Below are positions 1 to 8,675 of a DNA stretch of 64,000 nucleotides, piece by piece. Source of the stretch: Hyphomicrobiales bacterium. GTDB taxonomy: Bacteria > Pseudomonadota > Alphaproteobacteria > Rhizobiales > Xanthobacteraceae. Both the position numbers and the translations under genes were made by a program. Every line of letters begins with the position of its first letter. Position 1 is the stretch's first letter. The stretch lies in the NCBI GenBank assembly GCA_021730985.1, contig JAKFYI010000014.1, positions 62,001-126,000 on the forward strand. The letters are read 5' to 3'. Under the pieces are notes generated by a model, which saw nothing but the letters and a program-made list of their open reading frames with translations, made no database searches and was not told the origin of the DNA.

Positions 1-669
1 CGCGACGCCTCGCTCGGCGCGTTCCGTCCCGGCGCGCCGGTGTTGCAGCAGCTTCCGGCCTCCGAGGACGTGCGTGTCGATGCCGCGCTGGCGGGCGCGG
101 TCGCCAAGCGCGTTCCGGGTGGCGCGCATGCCGTGGACGGCAAGCTTTATCTCGGGGCCGATCCGGCGGCGCCCCGCATCGGCGATCTGCGCGTGAGCTT
201 CACCATGGCCCCGGCCGGCCCTGTGAGCATCGTCGGGCGTCAGTCCGGCACGGACTTCTCCGAGTATCAGACCCAAGCCGGCGACAAGCTGTTGATGGTG
301 CGGCCCGGAACGCGGTCGGCCGCGGAAATGTTCAAGGCCGCCGTGGACGAGAACCGCATCCTGACCTGGATCCTGAGGTTGGTCGGCGCGGCCATGATGT
401 TCGCCGGCTTCTCGATGGTGCTGCGGCCGCTCGTTGTGGTCGCCGACGTGGTGCCGCTGATCGGCGACATTCTCGGCGCCGGCGCGGGGTTGGTGTCACT
501 GGTGCTGACCGCGGTGCTCGCGCCGGTCATCATCGCCGTTGCCTGGCTCTGGTACCGGCCGCTGGTTTCGATCGCGGCGCTCGTCATCGGGTTTGGGCTC
601 GCCTACGGCTTCAAGGCGCTGGCGTCGCGCCGGTCGGCGGCCCGGTCGCCGCAGCCGGCAGGCACCTAA
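1..669 (+). CDS. TMEM43-family membrane protein, C-terminal part
   Basis: The frame is open from base 1, so the gene starts before the window and about 222 C-terminal residues are visible. The ORF track's start (GTG at 40) is only an internal codon. The end carries three to four hydrophobic segments, one beginning after 'DENRILTWILRL', then a long Gly/Val-rich hairpin and a final helix before a basic tail. The order of a soluble domain, a Thr-Trp motif and closely spaced membrane helices ending near 'WLWYRP' fits the TMEM43 (DUF1625) family, whose bacterial role is not established. The family call is from pattern memory. Confidence 0.6.
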   Translation, partial: RDASLGAFRPGAPVLQQLPASEDVRVDAALAGAVAKRVPGGAHAVDGKLYLGADPAAPRIGDLRVSFTMAPAGPVSIVGRQSGTDFSEYQTQAGDKLLMVRPGTRSAAEMFKAAVDENRILTWILRLVGAAMMFAGFSMVLRPLVVVADVVPLIGDILGAGAGLVSLVLTAVLAPVIIAVAWLWYRPLVSIAALVIGFGLAYGFKALASRRSAARSPQPAGT

Positions 670-746
670 GGCTCATCGGTCGTGGCCTGGTTCCCCCGGT
701 TTGGCTAGACTTTGGAAGGATTCGAGACAGCCAGACGGAGGGAACC

Positions 747-1592
747 ATGACCCGTTGGGTGCTTGCTTGCATTGCGGCTGCGACGCTCGGCGGCGTGGCA
801 ATCGCGCAGACGCCGGTCGAGCGCGGCGCCTATCTCGTCAACGGCGTCCTGACTTGCGGCAATTGTCACACCCCGCGCGGACCGGGTGGCGTGTTCGACA
901 TGGGCAAGCAGTTGTCCGGCGGGCCGCAGACCTGGGATACGCCGCAGTATCGCGTCAAAGGCTCCAACATCACCCAGGACCGCGACACCGGCATTGGCAC
1001 CTGGACCGACGACCAGATCAAGAAGTCGCTGCAGGACGGCGTGCGCCCCAGCGGCGTGCCGCTGTCGCCGCAGATGCCGTTCGGCTTCTACAAGATTTTC
1101 ACGCCGGGCGATCTCAATGCGGTGGTCGCCTTCCTCAAGACGGTGCCTGCGACCCGCAACGAGGTGCCGCCGCCGGTCTACAAGGCCGCGATGCATGTCG
1201 ATGTGCCGCCGGGCGCGGAGCGGCCGTTCAGCGACGCTGACATGGCCGATCCGGTGAAGCGCGGGTTCTATCTCGTCACCATCGGCCATTGCATGGAGTG
1301 CCATACCAAGGTCGGCGGCGCGCCGGCCGATTTCAAGAACGCGCTCGGCAAGGGTGGCGAGGAGTTCAAGGGGCCTTGGGGCGTTGCGGTGGCGCGCAAC
1401 ATCACCTCGCACAAGGAAAAGGGCATCGGCGCCTGGACCGACGCCGAGATCAAGACCGCGATCACGCAGGGCAAGCGCCGCGATGGCACACAGCTCAAGC
1501 CGCCGATGGGCTACGGCCTGTATGCGACGATGACTGACGCCGACCTGACGGCGATGGTGGCCTATCTGCGCACCGTGCCGCCGAAGGAATAG
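747..1592 (+). CDS. Diheme cytochrome c, exported
   Basis: A 281-residue protein with a signal peptide (about residues 1-20, ending near 'AIAQ') and two c-type haem sites, CGNCH at about residue 37 and CMECH at about 182. Each lies in a similar repeat of about 130 residues ending in a Met-containing segment ('MPFGFY', 'PPMGYG') that could supply the sixth iron ligand. It should be a periplasmic electron carrier. Two-haem proteins of this type often serve as subunits of alcohol or molybdenum-hydroxylase dehydrogenases, but no dehydrogenase gene is adjacent, so the partner is unknown. The start has a strong site, GGAGGG, a few bases upstream. Confidence 0.85.
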   Translation: MTRWVLACIAAATLGGVAIAQTPVERGAYLVNGVLTCGNCHTPRGPGGVFDMGKQLSGGPQTWDTPQYRVKGSNITQDRDTGIGTWTDDQIKKSLQDGVRPSGVPLSPQMPFGFYKIFTPGDLNAVVAFLKTVPATRNEVPPPVYKAAMHVDVPPGAERPFSDADMADPVKRGFYLVTIGHCMECHTKVGGAPADFKNALGKGGEEFKGPWGVAVARNITSHKEKGIGAWTDAEIKTAITQGKRRDGTQLKPPMGYGLYATMTDADLTAMVAYLRTVPPKE

Positions 1593-1604
1593 CTGCGCGC
1601 TCCG

Positions 1605-1649
1605 CCTCATCCTGAGGAGCGGTCCAAAGGACCGCGTCTCGAAGGATGG
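1605..1649. repeat. REP-like intergenic palindrome
   Basis: Between the cytochrome gene and the convergent spermidine-synthase-like gene lies CCTCATCCTGAGGAGC, then a small hairpin (GCGGTCC-AAA-GGACCGC), then GTCTCGAAGGATGG. From memory this resembles a repeat scattered through Bradyrhizobium-type genomes. It may act as a bidirectional transcript end, but it has no T tract. Confidence 0.55.
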
Positions 1650-1664
1650 CGGCCCTGATGTTGG

Positions 1665-3257
1665 CTATTTCTTCTTGCGCTGATCGCGGCCGATCGCGTT
1701 GTAGAGATCGACCGGGGCGAAATCGTCGGTCAGCATTTCGGCCTGGTCGAGCGCGGGGTCCGCCGTGCGCCGCGCCATCATCGGCGCAAGCGGATAGCGG
1801 AACTGGTGGCGCTGCTGGAGCGACGCGGTTCGCTCTTTCAGGGCCGCATCGGATGGCGCGTCCTGCGCCGTCGCCACCATGATCACTTCGCCTTCCCCGG
1901 TCGGGTAAAGGTGCAATGCCGGAAACACGTCCTTCAGCGTCCTGATCGTCGAGACGTAAAGCTTGGTGCCGTCATGCACGTTGAAGGCGGCGGCGCCGCC
2001 CGGCGCCAGCCGCTGCTTGACCAGGGTGTAGAACTCTTTGGTCAGCAGGTGAAACGGCACGTAGCCGCCGTGATAGGCATCGACCAGGATCAAGTCGTAA
2101 AGCTGCTTGTTGCGGTTGAGGAACACGCGGCCGTCACCGGCCAGATACTTCACGCGCTCGTTCTCACGGATGCCGAAGTATTGCTTGGCCGCGTTGATGA
2201 CGCCGGGATCGATCTCCACCGTGTCGATCGTCAGCTCCGGCATGGCGCGGCCGAGATAGGTCGAGATCGATCCGCCGCCGAGGCCGATCATCAGGATTTT
2301 GGCGGGCTTCTCGGGGTAGGGCAGCGCCGTGGTCATGAACCGCGTGTAGTGCACCGGCAGATCGTCCGGGTCGCGCAAGTTGGTGACGGACTCGGTGTAG
2401 TTCCAGCCCTTGAGCTGGAACGACATGGTCAGTTCGTGACGGCGCTTGGTGATGAAGATGTCGTTGTACTCGGTCTCGATGCGGGCGAGCTGTCCGTCGG
2501 GCCGCTTCAGCAGCGCGGCCCGCGCTTGATCGTCCACCAGCCCCTGCGCGACCGCCTGCGGCGCAACGGCGAGGGCTGTGAAGATCATCACAACGAGTCC
2601 CGCGGCGGCAGGCCGCCGCCGCATCGACCATGCGATCAGGATCAGCGCCGCGGCGGTACCGAGCCCGCCCAGCATCAGCGTCAGCGCGCGCGAACCCATC
2701 GACGGCAGCAGGAAGAACGTGGTGCCGAGCGTGCCCAGGATGCTGCCGATCGTGGAGATGCCGTACACCGCGCCAGACACCGTGCCGGAGCTGGAAGCCG
2801 AGCGCAGCATCAGCCGGATCGCGAACGGCGAGTACATTCCAAAGAACGTCACCGGGAAGAATAGAATCGCGATCGAGGCCAGCAAGCTCGCGGCCTTCAG
2901 GTCATCCACGCCCGCCAGCACCAGCTCCAGCATCTTCTGCGCGAACAACGGCAGCGCCAGCATATAGACCGAGCCGATCAGCACGGTGACGCCGAGCACG
3001 GTGAGCGAGGGATTGCGGTCGGCCAGCCATCCGCCGATGAAATAGCCGATGGTCAGCGCCCCCAAAACCGTCGAGATCAGCGAGGCCCAGGTGTAGATGC
3101 CGCTGCCGAAATACGGATTGAGGTAGCGCGAGCCCAGCATCTCGAAGCTCATGACGATGGCGCCGGTCACGAACGCGATGGTGTAGATCATCAGCGCCTC
3201 GGCTTTCGAGGCGTGGGGCGCAGGTCCGGTCTCGATGGCGGGCACGCGATACTCCAC
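1665..3257 (-). CDS. Membrane-fused spermidine synthase-like protein
   Basis: A 530-residue fusion. Residues about 23-240 hold seven hydrophobic segments. From about 250 onward comes a spermidine-synthase-like domain with a Rossmann loop 'MIGLGGGSIST', an acidic strand end 'TVEIDPGVI', and the catalytic-loop motif 'DAYHGGYVPFHL'. Fused-MFS/SpeE proteins of this shape occur in many bacteria, and their true substrate is mostly unknown. The seventh helix ends in 'APQAVAQ', which looks like a signal-cleavage region, so the catalytic domain may sit outside the cytoplasm (inference). The start is GTG at 3257; an ATG at 3191 is an alternative. The downstream domain is closely similar to the neighbouring gene at 3311-4300. 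Confidence 0.75.
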   Translation of the reverse strand: MEYRVPAIETGPAPHASKAEALMIYTIAFVTGAIVMSFEMLGSRYLNPYFGSGIYTWASLISTVLGALTIGYFIGGWLADRNPSLTVLGVTVLIGSVYMLALPLFAQKMLELVLAGVDDLKAASLLASIAILFFPVTFFGMYSPFAIRLMLRSASSSGTVSGAVYGISTIGSILGTLGTTFFLLPSMGSRALTLMLGGLGTAAALILIAWSMRRRPAAAGLVVMIFTALAVAPQAVAQGLVDDQARAALLKRPDGQLARIETEYNDIFITKRRHELTMSFQLKGWNYTESVTNLRDPDDLPVHYTRFMTTALPYPEKPAKILMIGLGGGSISTYLGRAMPELTIDTVEIDPGVINAAKQYFGIRENERVKYLAGDGRVFLNRNKQLYDLILVDAYHGGYVPFHLLTKEFYTLVKQRLAPGGAAAFNVHDGTKLYVSTIRTLKDVFPALHLYPTGEGEVIMVATAQDAPSDAALKERTASLQQRHQFRYPLAPMMARRTADPALDQAEMLTDDFAPVDLYNAIGRDQRKKK

Positions 3258-3310
3258 TGCGATGGGACATTCAGGCGCCGGTGAAGGTTATTTTCCCGAC
3301 GCGCCGTCGC

Positions 3311-4300
3311 CTACCAGCGCTTCTTGTTCTGCTCTTTGACCGCGTCGTAAAGATGGACGGGCGCGAAATCGTCGGTCAGCACCTGGGCGTTTCCTGGCGC
3401 CTGCTTGTCGAGGCGGGCGTGCAGCAGGCGGATCAGCGAATAGCGGAAATTGTGCCTGGCCTGCAGCGCCACCGCCTTCTGCATTAGCACGCGGTCCTCC
3501 GGCTTGGGCTGCGCGGTCGCCACCGCGATGACGTTGCCGCCGCCGTTGGTGTAGAGGTCCACATTGGCGAACACGGCGCGCAGCGTGGCGACCGTGCTGG
3601 CGGCCAGCTGGGTGCCGACGTTGACGTTGAACACGGCGACGCCGCTTGGCGTCAGCCGGTCCTTGACGATCGTATAGAACTCGCGCGTCAGCAGATGGAA
3701 CGGGACGTAGCCGCCGCGGAACGCATCGAGCATGATCAGGTCATACGGCTCCTTGTTGCGCACCAGAAAGACCCGGCCGTCGTTGGCGACGTAGCGCATG
3801 CGCTCGGTCTCGCGCAGCCCGAAGTATTTCTTGGCGGCCCCGATCACCGCCGGATCGAGTTCGACGCTGTCGATCGCCAGTTCCGGCATGAAGCGAGCGA
3901 GGTAGGTGGTGGCGGAGCCGGCGCCAAGCCCGATCATCAGCATGCGGCGGCTCTCGGCCGGGTACACCACGCCGACCGTCATCATCTGGATGTAGGGAAC
4001 CGGCAGATCGGCGGTGTCGCGCAGGTTGTTGGTCGATTCCAGAAACATGTTGCTCTGGCGCCGGAACGACATTGACAGATAGTGCCGCTCCTTGGTCACG
4101 AAGATGTCGTTGTACTCGCTCTCGATGTGGGCGATCAGGCCGTCCGGCTTGCCCAGCACTTCGGTGACTGCCGCAGTATCGATCAGTTCTTCGGCGGCTG
4201 CGGGGCCGGGAAGTGCGGCGAGGAGTGCCAGAAGACCATAAGTGAGGAGGGCGGCAAGCGGCTTGAACGCTGTGCGAACGCCTGACGCGTCAAGCTTCAT
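3311..4300 (-). CDS. Exported spermidine synthase-like protein
   Basis: A 329-residue protein with an N-terminal hydrophobic segment ending 'PGPAAAEE', which reads as a signal peptide, followed by the same domain as its downstream neighbour: 'IESEYNDIFVTK', 'MIGLGAGSATT', 'SVELDPAVI', 'LDAFRGGYVPFHLL' and a C-terminal 'TDDFAPVHLYDA'. It lacks the neighbour's membrane domain. The two genes run the same way 53 bp apart and look like a tandem duplication, with one copy keeping and one losing the membrane part. Polyamine chemistry is inferred only from the fold. An exported aminopropyl- or methyltransferase-like enzyme would be unusual. Confidence 0.72.
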   Translation of the reverse strand: MKLDASGVRTAFKPLAALLTYGLLALLAALPGPAAAEELIDTAAVTEVLGKPDGLIAHIESEYNDIFVTKERHYLSMSFRRQSNMFLESTNNLRDTADLPVPYIQMMTVGVVYPAESRRMLMIGLGAGSATTYLARFMPELAIDSVELDPAVIGAAKKYFGLRETERMRYVANDGRVFLVRNKEPYDLIMLDAFRGGYVPFHLLTREFYTIVKDRLTPSGVAVFNVNVGTQLAASTVATLRAVFANVDLYTNGGGNVIAVATAQPKPEDRVLMQKAVALQARHNFRYSLIRLLHARLDKQAPGNAQVLTDDFAPVHLYDAVKEQNKKRW

Positions 4301-4458
4301 CGTGTCCTCGGTTGATCCCGGCCGCCCCGGCGCACGCTACACCGGCCCGTTTTCACCAGAAAGGGCCTTGGCAGGGCCGCTGCGAAGGCGTGCGGGCCCT
4401 TCATTTGGCCCCGTTGGCGGCCTATATCTGAACGCGCCTGACCCCAAGGATTCGCCGC

Positions 4459-5883
4459 ATGTTCGTTGGATTTCGAGTGACCCGTCTGCTCTGCGTTGCG
4501 GCGCTTGCCGCGGTCGCTTTTGCAGGTCCGTCGGTCCGGCAAGCCCTGGCCCAGGCCCGCGCGGTTCCGGGCTCGCCCTCCGAGATGCGGATGTCGTTTG
4601 CGCCGGTTGTGAAGCGCGCCGCGCCCGCGGTGGTGACGGTGTCCGCCGCCAAGACGGTCGAGAACCGCAATCCGCTGCTGGAGGATCCGTTCTTCCGGCG
4701 TTTCTTCGGCCCCAATCAGGGCCAGCAGGGTCCGCGCCAGCAGAGTTCGCTCGGCTCCGGCGTCATGGTCGATGCGGCCGGGCTGGTGGTGACCAACAAC
4801 CACGTCATCGAGGGCGCAGACCAGGTCAAGGTCACGCTGGGCGACCGGCGCGAGTTCGACGTCGAGGTGGTGCTGAAAGACCCCCGCACCGATCTCGCGG
4901 TGCTGCGCATCAAGGAAGCCAAGGAGAAATTCCCGTTCCTCGATTTCGGCAACTCCGACGAATTGCAGGTTGGCGATCTGGTGCTGGCGATCGGCAATCC
5001 GTTCAGCGTCGGCCAGACCGTGACGCACGGTATCGTGTCGGCGCTGGCGCGCACGCAGGTCGGTATCACCGATTATCAGTTCTTTATTCAGACCGACGCC
5101 GCGATCAATCCCGGAAACTCCGGCGGGCCGCTGGTCGATATGGCGGGGCGGCTGGTCGGCATCAACACCGCGATCTTCTCGCGTTCCGGCGGCTCTCAGG
5201 GCATCGGCTTCGCGGTCCCGGCCAACATGGTGCAGGTCGTGGTGGCTTCGGCACGCACCGGAGGCGGCGCGGTGCAGCGGCCCTGGCTTGGCGCCAGGCT
5301 GCAGGCGGTGACGCCAGATCTGGCAGAGCGGTTCGATCTCAAGCGGCCGGCAGGCGCGGTCATCACCAACCTGATGGAGAAAAGCCCCGCGGCGCGGGCG
5401 GGCCTCAAGACCGGTGACGTGATCGTCGCGGTCGATGGTCACGCGGTCGACGATCCGAATGCGTTCGACTATCGCTTTGCGACGCGGCCGCTCGGTGGCC
5501 GTGCGGAACTCGGCGTGATGCGCGCCGGCAAGGAAACCAAGGTCGCGGTTGCGCTGGAGACGGCGCCGGATTCGCCGCGCGACGAACTGGTGATCCGCGC
5601 CCGCTCGCCATTCGTCGGCGCCAAAGTCGCCAACCTCGGGCCATCGCTCGCCGATGAGCTTCGCATCGACACCTCGACCGAAGGCGTTGTGATCGTTGAA
5701 GTGGCCGACGGCTCGCCGGCGCAAAGCGTCGGACTGCGGCGCGGCGATCTGGTGCTGACCATCAACAACGAGAAGGTCGGCAAGACCCGCGATCTCGATC
5801 GCCTGGCGAAGTCGGGCGGCCGGGTCTGGCGCGTCACCATCATGCGCGGCGGCCGGGAGATTTCGGCTGTGTTCAACGGATGA
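4459..5883 (+). CDS. degP: HtrA/DegP-type periplasmic serine protease
   Basis: A 474-residue protein: signal peptide (about 1-31), trypsin-like domain, then two PDZ domains (about 265-355 and 385-470). The catalytic triad is visible as His in 'TNNHVIEG', Asp in 'PRTDLAVL' and Ser in 'NPGNSGGPLV'. The protease degrades or refolds damaged envelope proteins. AAGGA lies just before the ATG. The stop overlaps the rarA start (ATGA), so the two are translationally coupled. It diverges from the spermidine-synthase-like pair; the roughly 158 bp between them should carry both promoters. The exact subclass (DegP, DegQ or Do-like) cannot be fixed here. Confidence 0.9.
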   Translation: MFVGFRVTRLLCVAALAAVAFAGPSVRQALAQARAVPGSPSEMRMSFAPVVKRAAPAVVTVSAAKTVENRNPLLEDPFFRRFFGPNQGQQGPRQQSSLGSGVMVDAAGLVVTNNHVIEGADQVKVTLGDRREFDVEVVLKDPRTDLAVLRIKEAKEKFPFLDFGNSDELQVGDLVLAIGNPFSVGQTVTHGIVSALARTQVGITDYQFFIQTDAAINPGNSGGPLVDMAGRLVGINTAIFSRSGGSQGIGFAVPANMVQVVVASARTGGGAVQRPWLGARLQAVTPDLAERFDLKRPAGAVITNLMEKSPAARAGLKTGDVIVAVDGHAVDDPNAFDYRFATRPLGGRAELGVMRAGKETKVAVALETAPDSPRDELVIRARSPFVGAKVANLGPSLADELRIDTSTEGVVIVEVADGSPAQSVGLRRGDLVLTINNEKVGKTRDLDRLAKSGGRVWRVTIMRGGREISAVFNG

Positions 5884-7214
5884 GCCCTCGCGCCAACCCC
5901 TCGGCGCCGAATCTGTTTGCGGCCGCGGGGCTGGATGCTGACGCTCCGAGGCCGCTTGCCGACAAGCTCAGGCCTCAAACGTTGGCTGAGGTGGTCGGGC
6001 AGGATCATCTGCTCGGACCGGATGGCGCGCTCGCCCGCATGCTGGCGACGCGCTCGCTCGGCTCGCTTGTGTTCTGGGGCCCGCCCGGCACCGGCAAGAC
6101 CACGGTGGCGCGGCTGCTCGCCAAGGAAACCGAACTGCAATTCGAGCAGATCTCGGCGGTGTTCTCCGGCGTCGCCGATCTGAAGAAGGTGTTCGATACC
6201 GCGCGCGCCCGCCGCGAGACCGGCCAGGGCACGCTGCTGTTCGTCGATGAGGTGCATCGCTTCAATCGCGCGCAGCAGGACAGTTTTCTGCCGGTGATGG
6301 AGGACGGCACCATCGTGCTGGTCGGCGCCACCACCGAGAACCCTTCGTTCGAGCTCAACGCGGCCTTGCTGTCGCGGGCGCGGGTGCTGGTGTTTCGGTC
6401 GCTCGATGCCGACGCCGTGGAGAAGCTGCTGGCGCGGGCGGAGGCGATCGAAGGCAAGCACCTGCCGCTCGATGCCGATGCGCGGCGGGCGGTGGCGCGC
6501 ATGGCCGATGGCGACGGACGCGCGGCTCTCACGCTGGTCGAGGAGGTCTGGCGCGCGGCAAGGCCCGGCGAGACCTTCGACATCGAAGGCCTGCAGAACG
6601 TGGTGCAGCGGCGCGCGCCGATCTACGACAAGAGCCAGGACGGCCACTACAACCTGATCTCGGCATTGCATAAGTCAGTGCGCGGTTCCGATCCCGACGC
6701 CGCGCTCTATTACCTCTGCCGCATGCTCGATGCCGGTGAGGACCCGCTGTTTCTGGCGCGCCGCGTGGTGCGCATGGCGGTCGAGGACATCGGGCTGGCC
6801 GATCCGCAGGCGCTGGCGGTCTGCAATGCCGCGAAGGACGCCTACGACTTCCTGGGCTCGCCCGAGGGCGAACTGGCGATCGCGCAGGCCGTGATCTATC
6901 TCGCCACCGCACCGAAATCGAACGCTGCCTACACGGCGTTTGGCGCCGCGATGGCTGTGGCGAAACAGGCGGGCTCGCTGCTGCCGCCGAAGCACATCCT
7001 CAATTCGCCGACCAAGCTGATGAAGTCGGAGGGCTACGGCCGCGGCTACGCCTACGATCACGACCAGGAAGATGGGTTCTCCGGCCAGAACTATTTCCCG
7101 GAGGCGCTGGGCCGCAAGCAGTTCTACGATCCGCCGGAGCGCGGGTTCGAGCGCGAGATCAGGAAGCGGCTGGAATACTGGGCGAAGCTGCGGAAGGAAA
7201 AAGGCGGGGAATGA
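5880..7214 (+). CDS. rarA: Replication-associated recombination protein A (AAA+ ATPase)
   Basis: A 444-residue member of the RarA/MgsA/WRNIP1 family, a clamp-loader-like ATPase acting at stalled replication forks. Visible features are Walker A 'GPPGTGKTT', Walker B 'LLFVDEVHRF', sensor 1 'GATTENPSF', and the family C-terminal region with 'SALHKSVRGSDPDAALYY' and 'SPTKLMK'. The length is typical of the family. It overlaps the protease gene upstream and the small exported-protein gene downstream, both through ATGA junctions. Confidence 0.95.
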   Translation: MSPRANPSAPNLFAAAGLDADAPRPLADKLRPQTLAEVVGQDHLLGPDGALARMLATRSLGSLVFWGPPGTGKTTVARLLAKETELQFEQISAVFSGVADLKKVFDTARARRETGQGTLLFVDEVHRFNRAQQDSFLPVMEDGTIVLVGATTENPSFELNAALLSRARVLVFRSLDADAVEKLLARAEAIEGKHLPLDADARRAVARMADGDGRAALTLVEEVWRAARPGETFDIEGLQNVVQRRAPIYDKSQDGHYNLISALHKSVRGSDPDAALYYLCRMLDAGEDPLFLARRVVRMAVEDIGLADPQALAVCNAAKDAYDFLGSPEGELAIAQAVIYLATAPKSNAAYTAFGAAMAVAKQAGSLLPPKHILNSPTKLMKSEGYGRGYAYDHDQEDGFSGQNYFPEALGRKQFYDPPERGFEREIRKRLEYWAKLRKEKGGE

Positions 7215-7561
7215 TGCGGTTGGGATGGGGCATGGCCGGCGCAGCCTGCGCCATCGCCGCGTCATGGGGGACATTCGCGCTCGCCGCTGAGCCGTGGGTC
7301 GGCCGCTGGGCCGTTAACCAAGGTGCATGCGGGTTCGGCGGCAGCACGCCGGCGACCGCGGCTCTCGTCGTTAACGATACCTCGTTGAATTGGTATTCGG
7401 GACACTGCCGAATTGGGAAAATGTACAAGCTGGGGCAGACGGCCTACATCCAGGCGCGCTGCTCGGACAGCGATGTTCCGGTGACACTCGATCCGCGCGG
7501 CGATCGGATTCGCGTCACATGGAATCGCGGCAAGGCCGAGGACTTACAGCGATGTAAGTGA
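7211..7561 (+). CDS. Small exported four-cysteine protein (EPWxGRW family, copy 1)
   Basis: A 116-residue protein with a signal peptide (about 1-26, 'FALAAEPW'). The mature part is about 90 residues and starts with 'EPWVGRW'. It has four cysteines that line up with those in the gene at 8325-8675, suggesting two disulfides. It ends 'LQRCK'. It overlaps rarA by ATGA, with AGGCGGGGA before the start. Function is unknown; the small all-beta look suggests a lipocalin-like periplasmic protein, which is only a guess. Confidence 0.8.
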   Translation: MMRLGWGMAGAACAIAASWGTFALAAEPWVGRWAVNQGACGFGGSTPATAALVVNDTSLNWYSGHCRIGKMYKLGQTAYIQARCSDSDVPVTLDPRGDRIRVTWNRGKAEDLQRCK

Positions 7562-7581
7562 GGGGCCGGAAGGAGTATGCG

Positions 7582-8328
7582 ATGTTCTTTCGCGGTCTGA
7601 CCCTGGGTTTGTGCCTTCTCGCCACCGCCGCCGTTTCAGCGCCTGCGCAAAACGAAGAGCCGGCGGACAAGTCGGCTGCGGCGGCCGACCGGCCCGCCAA
7701 GGCTGATGGCAACAAGGCTGACGGCAAAAAATCCAAAGCTGCAAAGCAGGGGGCGGCCAAGGACAAAGCCGAGAAGGCGCTGGCCAAAGCGACGCCCGAC
7801 GACCCCAAGACCACCACGGTGGACAAGCTGCCGGGATCGCTCAAGACGGCGCACATCTGCGCGATGCCGAATGCAAAGGTCGAGCTCGACTCCGAGCGAT
7901 ATGCCCAGTCGACGGTGTTCTTCGTGTCCTGCACCGCCGCGCGTGGCGGCTTGACGCCGTTCGCGGTTTACGTCGCGAAGGACGCCAAGGGCACCGGCGC
8001 CAAGGCCGTGACGTTCGAAGGCCTGAAAGCCGACGGCACTTCGGATAAGCTCGAGATGCTGTACTCGGTGACGCCGGCGCGCGAGGCCTTCACCAAGGAC
8101 GGCGATCCGCAGCCCAACCGGAACATCAACAGGCAGACGCCGTGGCTGGTCGGCGCCTGGGCGCCGGACGACCGGCCCGGGGTCTGCGCCGTTGCCGCGC
8201 AATGGCGTTTGCAGGGCGACAAGGCCGAATTGTATCTCTGGGAAGAGGCCAAGGAGTGCCCGAAGGGCGAGTTGCCGAAATACGAGACCAAGGCCGACAA
8301 GAAGCCGCCGCCGCTGGTCGGGCGATGA
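7582..8328 (+). CDS. Exported protein with Lys/Ala-rich spacer
   Basis: A 248-residue exported protein. The ATG at 7582 is preferred over the track's GTG at 7558 because GGAAGGAG sits six bases before it and a signal peptide follows directly. A low-complexity Lys/Ala/Asp spacer (about residues 25-80) precedes a compact domain with cysteines in 'AHICAMP', 'FVSCTA', 'GVCAVA' and 'AKECPKG', probably two disulfides. The family is not recognised. It lies between two paralogous small exported proteins and overlaps the second by ATGA. Its long flexible linker would let it span part of the periplasm. Confidence 0.78.
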   Translation: MFFRGLTLGLCLLATAAVSAPAQNEEPADKSAAAADRPAKADGNKADGKKSKAAKQGAAKDKAEKALAKATPDDPKTTTVDKLPGSLKTAHICAMPNAKVELDSERYAQSTVFFVSCTAARGGLTPFAVYVAKDAKGTGAKAVTFEGLKADGTSDKLEMLYSVTPAREAFTKDGDPQPNRNINRQTPWLVGAWAPDDRPGVCAVAAQWRLQGDKAELYLWEEAKECPKGELPKYETKADKKPPPLVGR

Positions 8329-8675
8329 AGCTTGCGGCCGCTGCGCTGGCGGCGGCCGTCATTGTCTCGCCCGCCGGGGCCTCCGCAGCGGAACCTTGGC
8401 TCGGGCGCTGGATCGTCGATCCGAAGTTCTGCACCGAGCAGGGCGACACGTCGGAGACGATGCCGCTGATCGTCAAAGCCCGGACGCTGGAGTGGTTCGT
8501 GGCGCGCTGCACCTACAGTTCGGCCACCCGGCGCGGCGACCGTTGGCACCTCAATGCGCGCTGTTCGACTGAGGGTATCCGGGGCCCGATGCCCATCGTA
8601 TTGCAGATAAAAGGCGAGCGCCTCGTGGTACGGTGGGACGGCGGAAGCCCCATCGAGATGCAGCGCTGCCAATGA
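8325..8675 (+). CDS. Small exported four-cysteine protein (EPWxGRW family, copy 2)
   Basis: A 116-residue protein, the same length as its paralogue at 7211-7561. The track's longer ORF from 8142 overlaps the upstream gene; the ATG at 8325 gives an ATGA overlap with that gene's stop and an immediate signal peptide ('ASAAEPWLGRW'). Four cysteines match copy 1 in order, and it ends 'EMQRCQ'. It overlaps the pseudouridine synthase start, again ATGA, making a tight five-gene translational chain from rarA on. No function is recognised. Confidence 0.8.
   Translation: MKLAAAALAAAVIVSPAGASAAEPWLGRWIVDPKFCTEQGDTSETMPLIVKARTLEWFVARCTYSSATRRGDRWHLNARCSTEGIRGPMPIVLQIKGERLVVRWDGGSPIEMQRCQ

Noticed and set aside
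705-1610. Minus-strand ORF of 301 aa over the cytochrome gene
   Set aside because: Translation is Arg/His-rich and motif-free; it is the GC-driven shadow of the diheme cytochrome c.
4297-5724. Minus-strand ORF of 475 aa over the HtrA gene
   Set aside because: Arg/His-rich shadow opposite a gene with a complete protease triad.
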